64,000 bases of DNA from Peteryoungia aggregata LMG 23059 (GTDB taxonomy: Bacteria; Pseudomonadota; Alphaproteobacteria; Rhizobiales; Rhizobiaceae), in the NCBI RefSeq assembly GCF_030814435.1, contig NZ_JAUSUW010000008.1, positions 62,001 to 126,000 on the forward strand, read 5' to 3'. Made by a program: the position numbers and the translations under genes. Below, in pieces: positions 26,313 through 33,207 of this stretch. Each line of letters starts with the position of its first letter. Position 1 is the stretch's first letter. The notes beneath the pieces were generated by a model, which ran no database searches, was not told the origin of the DNA, and saw only the letters and a program-made list of their open reading frames with translations.

Positions 26313-26660
26313 TCATCCTCCTCGTGAAGGGAATTTTCCGCAAATTTTCTGAATATGGGCAAGTATTACTGACTCTGGCCAAAAATCTTGATGCTGGCGG
26401 ATAAGATCAAGGACCACATTTTGCTGAGAGCGCTTTTTCTCTCCCGTTCCATACCAATCAACAATACAGCGCATCAGATTCTTGTCCGTCTCGGAGGCAA
26501 TAGTCAGTGTCATGCCGACCGAATTGCTTACAAGCGCTCTCTGTGCGGTTTCATCCAGCTTCTGAAAGTAAGCGCCCTTATCTTCGGCAAAAGAAGTCGA
26601 GGATGAAATCAGCAAAGCGACATAAATAGTTGAAATAGACTTCGCGAACTCGGATAACAA
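26313..26660 (-). CDS. small exported protein of unknown function
   Basis: A 115-residue protein with a probable Sec signal: a short N-region with Lys, a hydrophobic core IYVALLISSSTSFA and a likely cleavage after SFA before EDKGAYF. The mature part, of about 90 residues, has two cysteines (LMRCIVDWYG and IQKICGKF) that could form a disulphide in the periplasm. I recognise no family. It converges with the preceding charged-protein gene, and its promoter region is shared with the candidate resolvase site. Confidence 0.55.
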   Translation of the reverse strand: MLSEFAKSISTIYVALLISSSTSFAEDKGAYFQKLDETAQRALVSNSVGMTLTIASETDKNLMRCIVDWYGTGEKKRSQQNVVLDLIRQHQDFWPESVILAHIQKICGKFPSRGG

Positions 26661-26661
26661 T

Positions 26662-26806
26662 AACGAAGGTTTTTGTTAAACCATAATTACGAAAAATAAT
26701 AACGGAAAATATGCTTGTTTCAACCGGGAAGCCTGGCGCTTTCCCTCATCGGATTTTGAAGAAAGGCACGTCATGTGGAGTTCACAAAAACCTTCGTTTT
26801 TGTGAA
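26662..26806. promoter_or_regulatory. candidate res site of the serine resolvase
   Basis: A 15-base sequence at 26784-26798 (ACAAAAACCTTCGTT) recurs in inverted orientation at 26662-26676, about 122 bp apart centre to centre. The right copy is part of a larger palindrome: arms 26781-26791 and 26796-26806 are exact 11-bp reverse complements around CTTC. The block ends 12 bp before the resolvase start codon. The size and position resemble Tn3-type res sites, which also serve as the promoter/operator. No experiment supports it. Confidence 0.5.
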
Positions 26807-26818
26807 GCAGGAAAATGC

Positions 26819-27424
26819 ATGACAGCCTCAGAAACCGGGCGCTTGATCGGCTATGCCCGTGTATCCACCCGCGACCAGAACCCGAATATGCAGATCGATG
26901 CGCTGAAAAACCAGGGCTGCGACCCCATCTTTGTCGAAAGCGCGTCCGGGCGCAATCTGGAGCGGCCCAAGCTGGAGGCCGCGCTGCAAGCACTAAACCC
27001 CGGCGATACGTTGGTGGTGTGGCGGTTGTCGCGGCTAGCCCGTTCGGTCAGGCACATCATTGCCGTCAGCGACTTCCTACAGGCTCACCAGATCGGCCTG
27101 AAAATTCTTGACCAGGCTATCGACACGACGACCCCGGCGGGCCGCCTGTTCTTTCACATCATCGCCGCCTTCGATGAATTCCAGCGCGAGATCATCGCCG
27201 AGAACACCATTGCGGGCCTGAAGGCCGCACAGCAACGCGGCAAAACCCTTGGCCGCCCCCGCAAGCTGGACGAAGCCCAAACCCGCGAAGCCTTCGAAAT
27301 GCTGCTGCTGGAGGAAATGAGCTTCGAGGAGGTGGCCGCGCATTTCGATGTTTCGCACATGACCCTGCGCCGGGCTTTCGTGGAATATGGCCTTGAATGG
27401 CCGGAGACAAACAAACCCGAATAG
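26819..27424 (+). CDS. serine recombinase (Tn3-type resolvase/invertase)
   Basis: A 201-residue site-specific recombinase. The catalytic Ser lies in IGYARVSTRDQNPNMQ near residue 15. The Arg residues of the active site are in VVWRLSRLARSVRH near 70, and the long E helix follows DEFQREIIAENTIAGL. The C-terminal HTH (SFEEVAAHFDVSHMTLRRAF, about 170-190) binds the site DNA. The ATG at 26819 is used because an upstream extension is not family-like. It appears full length. Its probable res site lies directly upstream, and a small frame with a strong ribosome site follows. No transposase accompanies it. Confidence 0.93.
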   Translation: MTASETGRLIGYARVSTRDQNPNMQIDALKNQGCDPIFVESASGRNLERPKLEAALQALNPGDTLVVWRLSRLARSVRHIIAVSDFLQAHQIGLKILDQAIDTTTPAGRLFFHIIAAFDEFQREIIAENTIAGLKAAQQRGKTLGRPRKLDEAQTREAFEMLLLEEMSFEEVAAHFDVSHMTLRRAFVEYGLEWPETNKPE

Positions 27425-27436
27425 AGGAGGACATCT

Positions 27437-27580
27437 ATGCACGAAATCGAAATCCCCATCATCAAACTATGGTCGCCCAAATGCTTGGCGCATTTTGGCG
27501 GCTATCCGTGCGATGTGTTCAACAGGGCGGCAAGGGGTTACCCACGATCCTTAAATCTTTGTCCGTTGGCAGGCCAATAG
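27437..27580 (+). CDS. short frame behind the resolvase, perhaps a truncated gene
   Basis: A 47-residue frame starting MHEIEIPIIKLWSPKCLAHF. AGAGGAGG six bases before the ATG is one of the best ribosome sites in the region, which argues that a real gene begins here, 12 bp after the resolvase stop. The N-terminal 30 residues look protein-like; the tail looks like read-through into unrelated sequence, so the gene is probably cut short by a rearrangement. The function is unknown. Confidence 0.4.
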   Translation: MHEIEIPIIKLWSPKCLAHFGGYPCDVFNRAARGYPRSLNLCPLAGQ

Positions 27581-27627
27581 ACTGAGCGAGGAAGTGGACA
27601 CTGCCAGGGACGAATGACCGAAATGTC

Positions 27628-28962
27628 TCAAATTCGCCCAGAGCGTAAGGCTTTCAACCATTCCAGCGTCTTGAGAACGGGAGCGTTCGGCTGGTCCGCT
27701 GGAATAAACGGAAGCTCATCCAAATCCAAGACCGAGGCTGTCATATCGTTGGTGGTTATTTCCCAGGCGTTGACGACTGTCAGACTGTGCTTGCCGATAG
27801 GCAGGTCGAAAATAGGTTTGGGCTGCGCCAGCTTGTTTGGCAAGTGGGCAGGAAACAGCACATATCGACCGTGCCGCGCATAGTCTGCAAGGAACCGATC
27901 AAGGTTCTCCGTCGAACTCGGGTACATGCGATTAATGCGTGACACAAATCCTATAATGTTCCCCTCCGATATGGGAACATTGTCTGGATTTTGGCTCACC
28001 ATCACGGCATAAGCAGCGGGATTATCACGTGATATGCCGCGAACGATCGTAATTTTGAGATCGTCTTTGACATCGTCATCGCCGTACCGCTTACGCCATG
28101 ACTTGAAGATGTCTTTTGCAGCCGAAGGATTCTCGTACGCGAGTCCCAGCATGGGAGGCGGCATATCGGGGCCGGGCGGGGACCACATGAATAGTGTGCC
28201 GTTCCATCTCGCTTTGTCCCACTTCTGCGTATCGATGGGCGAGATCCAGCGCGTCTTCGAATGCTTGCCTTTGACTGCATCGCGCATTTCTTTGGGCGCA
28301 AGGCCTTCGCCGCGCTGTGTGTTGCCAAACGACTTGAACGCCTCCAAAGCTGGCGAGGGGGGCCATTCTTCCGTGCGTTTAACCTCATAGGCGGGGTCGG
28401 TAGGATCGATCCAATCAGCGAGCGAAAGCTGCGCGCGATCACCGTGCAGGTTACCGAGCATGGTAGGAACGTTCGAGAAAGTCAGCGCGCGCTCTAGGGC
28501 GCGTTCATCTTCGAACAGCGCTTTACCCCACGTCTCGGCATCCTGAGGCGCTGCGAAGCGAAGGAAAATTTCGAGAACGGCATCCCTCATCCAATGCGGA
28601 AACGATAGCGCATCCTCTTTAGTCTTGTATTCCATGACCATGCGATGCGTGATCGTGCCAATGGGCTCGCCTTCAATATCGGCAAACGTCAGAACGGGGC
28701 AGAGGCCTACGGCGTCGGACGGCGTAACCCGCAGTTGCAGGTGATCCACCTGAGGCAAGATGCGATGATCGAGACTGGTCGCAAGCAAGGCTTCCAGTGA
28801 CCCGAGGACAGCCTCGCCAATGCCGATGGAGACAAGATTGTTGGCGCAAGCTAACTCGATCCGGCATCCGAGCACGTTGGACGAGAGCGTGACGGTTTCC
28901 CCAAGGGCGAAGTCTGGAGCCGGATAGTCCGATTTCATACCGTAATCGCGCAAGTCTCGCAT
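27628..28962 (-). CDS. 444-residue protein of unknown function
   Basis: I do not recognise this protein. It is acidic to neutral, soluble, with mixed alpha/beta character and no signal peptide. The N-terminal 110 residues (TVTLSSNVLGCRIELACANN; LRVTPSDAVGLCPVLTFADI) look like a beta-rich fold. The middle has a Trp/Pro-rich patch (NGTLFMWSPPGPDMPPPML), and the C-terminal third has IVRGISRDNPAAYAVMVSQN. GGAGA lies six bases before the ATG. It follows the MobC-like gene by 31 bp on the same strand, so the pair is probably co-transcribed and belongs to the mobile element. Confidence 0.6.
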   Translation of the reverse strand: MRDLRDYGMKSDYPAPDFALGETVTLSSNVLGCRIELACANNLVSIGIGEAVLGSLEALLATSLDHRILPQVDHLQLRVTPSDAVGLCPVLTFADIEGEPIGTITHRMVMEYKTKEDALSFPHWMRDAVLEIFLRFAAPQDAETWGKALFEDERALERALTFSNVPTMLGNLHGDRAQLSLADWIDPTDPAYEVKRTEEWPPSPALEAFKSFGNTQRGEGLAPKEMRDAVKGKHSKTRWISPIDTQKWDKARWNGTLFMWSPPGPDMPPPMLGLAYENPSAAKDIFKSWRKRYGDDDVKDDLKITIVRGISRDNPAAYAVMVSQNPDNVPISEGNIIGFVSRINRMYPSSTENLDRFLADYARHGRYVLFPAHLPNKLAQPKPIFDLPIGKHSLTVVNAWEITTNDMTASVLDLDELPFIPADQPNAPVLKTLEWLKALRSGRI

Positions 28963-28993
28963 AAAGGTCTCCGCGCCTTCGGGGGTTTCTTGT

Positions 28994-29284
28994 TCAGGTA
29001 TTCACCGCACGCGCAAGCTGGTTCAGATTGGACGATAGTCGCGAGCGCCCGAGCGCAGAGAGAACGCGCGCCAACGCCTGATGGTCTTCAACGGGGTTCG
29101 TATTGCGGCGGCGGACCTTTGCCAGATCGCCGTCAAACAGCATGGCCTTGATATACGCGCCGAGCGGCACGCCGTTCGCGGCGGCTTCCAGCTTCGCTCG
29201 CTCTTCGAACGTCAGGCGCAGCGAGAACGGCGCAGGCGCTTGCCCCTTAGATACCTTATTGAAATCACGGTGCGAATTCGTCAT
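28994..29284 (-). CDS. mobC: MobC-like relaxosome accessory protein, C-terminus apparently lost
   Basis: A 96-residue protein similar to plasmid mobilisation protein MobC: FSLRLTFEERAKLEAAANGV as a ribbon-helix-helix-like N-terminus, then LARVLSALGRSRLSSNLNQL near the end, a hallmark of MobC proteins. Family members normally continue for another 20-40 residues after NLNQLARAxN; here the frame stops almost at once, suggesting truncation. MobC helps a relaxase open oriT DNA. No relaxase gene is present, so the mobilisation system is incomplete. A perfect palindrome lies just upstream of its start. Confidence 0.75.
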   Translation of the reverse strand: MTNSHRDFNKVSKGQAPAPFSLRLTFEERAKLEAAANGVPLGAYIKAMLFDGDLAKVRRRNTNPVEDHQALARVLSALGRSRLSSNLNQLARAVNT

Positions 29285-29295
29285 CGTCGCACCTC

Positions 29296-29310
29296 AGACT
29301 TTTAAAGTCT
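29296..29310. promoter_or_regulatory. perfect palindrome upstream of the MobC-like gene
   Basis: AGACTTTTAAAGTCT has 7-base arms around one central T and is 12 bp from the MobC start codon. Position and symmetry fit an autoregulatory operator or part of an oriT for the ribbon-helix-helix-like MobC. The assignment is inferred. Confidence 0.4.
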
Positions 29311-29377
29311 AACTGTGCGAGATGGCGTTCCCATTCCTCAAGGGTATCGAAGAGAGAGTTCAAATTCTCTCCCTCCA

Positions 29378-29387
29378 GGTGCGCCAT
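29378..29387. repeat. possible right attachment remnant matching the tRNA-Arg 3' end
   Basis: GGTGCGCCAT here repeats exactly the last nine bases of tRNA-Arg plus the next base (22053-22062). About 20 bases before it, AGTTCAAATTCT resembles a T-loop. This is the place where a right-end copy of the tRNA tail would be expected for an island inserted in that tRNA. The identity is short, so chance is possible. Confidence 0.3.
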
Positions 29388-29688
29388 CCTCTGAAGTCTT
29401 CAATCCGATTGACTGTCTTGTGTGCGCAAGTCGCGATTCGGATATTGCCGGTAATCGGCGCGATATCTCAGTCTCTGACATCCCGGACCTCCGATAACGC
29501 GGACGTGATGGGATTTCGCATCGACGGACGGGGCCTCCCGGCGATGACGCCCCCGCAAGCCCCCGAAATCGCTGGACTTTGACCAAGGACAATTCCATCC
29601 TCCACACGTTCGGCGGGTCCTGGAATCGCAGTTGTGTCCGAGGCCCGGAACGGTGAAGCGCCGAAGAGCGCTCTTGGGGGGAGACGAC
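29388..29688. other. intergenic region between the island edge and fadD, no gene seen
   Basis: About 300 bp without a convincing gene. GC content returns to the level of the core genome here. GGGGGGAGA at 29676-29684 is the ribosome site of the ligase gene. The promoter for that gene must lie here or the gene is read from upstream. Confidence 0.35.
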
Positions 29689-31425
29689 ATGGAACACATC
29701 TTCACGCCGCCACGACCGTGGCTGGCGTCTTACGGGACAACAATTCCGCAGGATCTGGGCAAGCTGCGCTACAGGAGCATTGCCGATCTCGTGGATCAAT
29801 CCTGTTCCGCAAACAGTTCGCGCAAGGCCTTCACCTGCGTCGTGCCAAACGGAATGAACGGCAGCCTGACCTATGCCCAGATCGGCGAGATGTCGGATGC
29901 GTTTGCCGCCTTTCTGCACCATGATTGCGGCCTGCGCGCCGGCGACCGAGTCGCCGTACAGCTGCCCAACGGCCTGCCCTACCCTGTCGTCGCCTTTGGC
30001 GTGTTCAAGGCCGGCTGCATTCTCGTCAACACCAATCCGCTCTACACGCCGAGCGAGATGATCCACCAGTTCAACGATTCCGGAGCCAAGGCGCTCGTGA
30101 TCGTTGACATGTTCGCCGACAAGCTGGCCGAAGTCGTGCCGAAGACCGGCATCCAGACCGTGGTGCTGGCAGGCGTGCCCGAATTCTTCCCCAAGCTGCC
30201 GGAAGTGATCATCCGGGGCGTTCAGAAGCTCTGGAACAAGGTTCTGCCGCCGATCCCGTCGCTGGGCGTTCCCGTGCTGAAAATCAAGGATGCGCTTGCC
30301 AAGGGACGCGCCCACGGGGCGGATGTGAAGGCGATGTGGGCAGCCTCTGGTCCGGATGATCTCGCACTCCTGCAATATACCGGCGGAACAACCGGCGTCG
30401 CCAAGGGCGCCATGCTGACCCATGGCAATATCCTGACCAATCTCGACCAGGTGCGCGCCGTCTCCGGCGGCGTCATGAGCAGCGAAGACCAGGTGCTGAC
30501 CGCCCTGCCACTCTACCATATCTTCGCCTTCACCGCGAACCTGGTGACCTTTTTCGAGCTTGGCGCGCGCAACATCCTCATCCCCTCGCCACGCCCGGTG
30601 CAGAACCTCCAGCGCGCCATCGAAAACTATCCGATCACCTGGATCACCGGCGTCAACACGCTGTTCAACGGCCTGATGAACGAGGAATGGTTTGCGGCCT
30701 ATCCGCCGAAGAAGCTGCGGGCCGCGATTGCCGGCGGCACGGCGCTGCACGAGGCGGTCGCCACGCGCTGGCGGGTGATGACCGGAACCCCTGTTGCAGA
30801 AGGCTACGGCCTGAGCGAGACCTCACCGCTCGTCAGCTTCAATCCGCTGGACGACCGCGCCAAGCCAGGCAGCATCGGCATCCCGGTACCGGGCTGTGAC
30901 GTCATCCTGGTGGATGGCGACGGCAAGCAGGTCGCAGCAGGCGAACCGGGCGAGCTTCTGGTCCGAGGACGTCAAGTCATGCTCGGCTACTGGCAACGTC
31001 CGGAGGAGAGCGCAAGCGCCTTGCAGAACGGCTGGTTCGCCACTGGCGACATCGCCGTGATGGACGATCAGGGCTTCCTGAAGATCGTCGACCGCAAGAA
31101 AGACCTCGTCCTCGTCTCGGGCTTCAACGTCTATCCCAACGAGGTGGAAGACGCGCTGGCCAAGATGGACGCGGTGCTCGAAGCAGCCGTCATCGCCATC
31201 CCCGACGCCAAGACCGGCGAGGCCGTGCGTGCCTATGTCGTGAAGAACCCCGATCACGAAGGAGACCTGACCGAGGACGCAATCCGCGCCCACTGCCGGA
31301 CTGTCCTCAGCGACTACAAGGTGCCGAAATCCATCGTCTTCCGAGACGCCCTCCCCAAGACGCCGATCGGCAAGATCCTGCGCAAGGATCTGAAGGCCGA
31401 AGTGCTGGTCGAATTCAAGAAGTGA
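29689..31425 (+). CDS. fadD: long-chain fatty acid-CoA ligase, FadD type
   Basis: A 578-residue AMP-forming acyl-CoA synthetase that activates fatty acids for beta-oxidation or lipid synthesis, probably at the inner membrane surface. ANL superfamily motifs are intact: the P-loop-like QYTGGTTGVAKGAMLTHGN near 232, EGYGLSETSP near 370, GWFATGDIAVMDDQGFLKIV near 455, DRKKDLVLVSGFNVYPNEVE near 475, and the catalytic Lys in LPKTPIGKILRKDLK near 560. The length is normal. The start is the ATG at 29689 after a GGGGGGAGA. The symporter gene follows 16 bp downstream, so they are probably co-transcribed. Confidence 0.92.
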   Translation: MEHIFTPPRPWLASYGTTIPQDLGKLRYRSIADLVDQSCSANSSRKAFTCVVPNGMNGSLTYAQIGEMSDAFAAFLHHDCGLRAGDRVAVQLPNGLPYPVVAFGVFKAGCILVNTNPLYTPSEMIHQFNDSGAKALVIVDMFADKLAEVVPKTGIQTVVLAGVPEFFPKLPEVIIRGVQKLWNKVLPPIPSLGVPVLKIKDALAKGRAHGADVKAMWAASGPDDLALLQYTGGTTGVAKGAMLTHGNILTNLDQVRAVSGGVMSSEDQVLTALPLYHIFAFTANLVTFFELGARNILIPSPRPVQNLQRAIENYPITWITGVNTLFNGLMNEEWFAAYPPKKLRAAIAGGTALHEAVATRWRVMTGTPVAEGYGLSETSPLVSFNPLDDRAKPGSIGIPVPGCDVILVDGDGKQVAAGEPGELLVRGRQVMLGYWQRPEESASALQNGWFATGDIAVMDDQGFLKIVDRKKDLVLVSGFNVYPNEVEDALAKMDAVLEAAVIAIPDAKTGEAVRAYVVKNPDHEGDLTEDAIRAHCRTVLSDYKVPKSIVFRDALPKTPIGKILRKDLKAEVLVEFKK

Positions 31426-31441
31426 GCGAGGGCAGACCCAC

Positions 31442-32341
31442 ATGTTGACGGAACTTGAAACCACCCTGCTCGGCATCATGATGATGGTGATCATGCTCGG
31501 CATGGGCGCCTCGATGACCTGGCGCGACTTCTTCATCGCCTTCCGCAAGCCGAAGGGTATTCTGGTCGGCCTTTTGAGCCAGTATATGATCATGCCATTT
31601 CTGGGCTACGCTCTGGCGGTCGTCCTCGGCCTTCCCGCTGGAATGGCGGCCGGCCTGATCCTGATCGCCTGCATGCCGGGTGGCACGACCAGCAACATCT
31701 TCACCTATTTCTCGAAGGGCGTGCTGGCGCTGTCAATCATGATGACAACGGTCTCGACGCTTGTCGCCGTCGTCATGGTCCCGTTCCTGCTCAGCTTCTA
31801 CAGCGGACTGGCAGGACTTGGCGGCGACTATGTGATCCCGGCAGGCAATGTCGCCCAGGTGCTCGTGGTTCTGCTCGTCCCGACCGTGCTCGGCATGTTC
31901 CTGCGCAAGATGAATGCCAATGCCGGCGCGACGATCGAGATGATCGGCTCGATGCTCGGCGTTGTCGTCATCCTGTTCCTGATCGGCTCCTGGGTCCCGC
32001 GCAATTACCAGATGCTGCTCGACACGCCGTTCCCCGTCTATATCGCCGCAATCGGGATTGGCCTGACAGGCATGCTGCTTGGCTACTGGCTCGCCCGCGG
32101 CCTGCGCCAGGACAGCAACCGCGCCCGCACCATCAGCCTCGAAACCGGCATCCAGAACGGCCCGCTGGCCGCGCTGATCGTGACGCTCTCCTTCACCGGC
32201 ACACAGCAGCAGGAAGTGCTGTTCATTCCCATCCTCTACAGCCTGTTCATCGTGATCACCTCGTCCTTCATCACCGTGTGGTATCGAAGCAGCGCCACGT
32301 CAGAGGCCCTCGCCCGCGACGCGGCAAAGGTCCGCACATGA
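31442..32341 (+). CDS. bile acid:sodium symporter family (BASS) transporter
   Basis: A 299-residue inner-membrane protein with about nine hydrophobic segments. The family-typical sequences LIACMPGGTTSNIFTYFSKG near residue 78 and ISLETGIQNGPLAALIVTLS near residue 230 carry the Na+-site residues of this fold. Members import organic anions; the true substrate here is unknown. It directly follows fadD, which suggests uptake of a carboxylate or steroid-like compound that the ligase then activates; this is inference. A terminator lies about 60 bp after it. Confidence 0.88.
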   Translation: MLTELETTLLGIMMMVIMLGMGASMTWRDFFIAFRKPKGILVGLLSQYMIMPFLGYALAVVLGLPAGMAAGLILIACMPGGTTSNIFTYFSKGVLALSIMMTTVSTLVAVVMVPFLLSFYSGLAGLGGDYVIPAGNVAQVLVVLLVPTVLGMFLRKMNANAGATIEMIGSMLGVVVILFLIGSWVPRNYQMLLDTPFPVYIAAIGIGLTGMLLGYWLARGLRQDSNRARTISLETGIQNGPLAALIVTLSFTGTQQQEVLFIPILYSLFIVITSSFITVWYRSSATSEALARDAAKVRT

Positions 32342-32400
32342 GGACTAAGCGGCAGCACGCTTGAGGAACAGCAGCGCCAGAGCAGACAACACCACAACAA

Positions 32401-32437
32401 CCCCGCCGGCCACACGACAAGGGCGGCGGGGTATTTT
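32401..32437 (+). terminator. probable intrinsic terminator after the fadD-BASS pair
   Basis: An 8-bp stem CCCCGCCG / CGGCGGGG with a 15-base loop is followed by TATTTT. It is a fair candidate for ending the fadD-symporter transcript. Confidence 0.6.
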
Positions 32438-32545
32438 CTCGGCCCCAACCGTCCACCTTGCTCCCGGTCTGGAACTGTCAGCATCCTGTTCATTTGCCGG
32501 GCGAAACCGGCGTGGTCGAAAGCAGTCAAACGTGTGCGACAGTGC

Positions 32546-32887
32546 CTAGGCCAGATTCTTGAGATAGGTGGCCCGTGCAATTTCCAGATCTTGCACTGTG
32601 ATGCTGCCTACGTCTGGAAGAAGCTCACGCAGCGTCTCAATGATCGTCCGGTTCAGCGTTGTACGCGTCGCTTCATCGCGACCTTCCATGAGTAGGAGGG
32701 TAGCATGTACAAAGGTCTGTGGGTTTGTGCCAATGTAAAAATAGGCCACTGGCTTGGCCCGAACTTTAATGTCGGCGGCTTCAAAAACTGTGCCGTCGGA
32801 AAGTTCCGTGAACAACGTCTCGCAGACCAATTGCATGTCGTAGTTCCGCTCGAGCCCCTCGGAGAACTCAATCGAGAGATGGGGCAT
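32546..32887 (-). CDS. 5-carboxymethyl-2-hydroxymuconate isomerase-like tautomerase
   Basis: A 113-residue protein beginning MPHLSIEFSEGLERN, so Pro is residue 2, the catalytic N-terminal Pro of the tautomerase superfamily after Met removal. The length and the pattern (KVRAKPVAYFYIG; FVHATLLLMEGRDEATRTTL) match HpaF/CHMI, the homoprotocatechuate-pathway isomerase. No other genes of that pathway are nearby, so the substrate may differ. AAAGGA precedes the ATG at 32887; a longer frame to 32983 has no support. Confidence 0.85.
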   Translation of the reverse strand: MPHLSIEFSEGLERNYDMQLVCETLFTELSDGTVFEAADIKVRAKPVAYFYIGTNPQTFVHATLLLMEGRDEATRTTLNRTIIETLRELLPDVGSITVQDLEIARATYLKNLA

Positions 32888-33207
32888 ATGGGATCCTTTC
32901 CTGACCAAGAAGCCGCCCAAGTCGATCAGACGGGGCGCATTGCGGTGCTCTCTGAACTGCACCTTGAGTTGCGGAAAGTCCAAACTCCCAGGTCCCTGTC
33001 AAGGTGCAGACGCTATCGTGCCGGTGGATACACATCCATCGATGGCAACGGCAGCAGTTGCCGCTCCCCGAATGCGGGCGCCGGATCGTAAACGCGGCTT
33101 GCTCAAGCTACGCCCTATGGCGATCAGAGAAAACAGAAAAGCCCCGCCTGCAAGGGCGGGGCTTTCCGGTTCGTGTCTGGATGAGGCGCGACCCGCGCCT
33201 CCCCTTA
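32888..33207. other. 320-bp intergenic region, terminator only
   Basis: It lies between the tautomerase gene and the repeat-protein stop. It contains the tautomerase promoter region and the repeat-protein terminator at 33137-33166. No gene or repeat was otherwise seen. Confidence 0.4.
33137..33166 (-). terminator. intrinsic terminator of the octapeptide-repeat gene
   Basis: An 8-bp perfect GC stem (GCCCCGCC / GGCGGGGC, extended by A-T pairs) with loop TGCAAG. Read on the minus strand it is followed by TTTTCTGTTTTC. It lies 42 bp after the repeat-protein stop codon. Confidence 0.85.

Noticed and set aside
29289..29386. a complete tRNA or tmRNA-like gene ending in GGTGCGCCA
   Set aside because: GCACCT and AGGTGC could pair as part of an acceptor stem and a T-loop-like AGTTCAAATT exists, but D and anticodon arms do not form and the T stem does not pair in register; a tRNA-tail remnant fits better.
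22062..29388. insertion sequence or transposase within the island
   Set aside because: No DDE or HUH transposase motif and no terminal inverted repeats with target duplication were found; only a serine resolvase is present.
29338..30750. 470-codon minus-strand frame across the fadD start
   Set aside because: It is antisense to conserved acyl-CoA ligase sequence and extends into the intergenic region; no domain seen.
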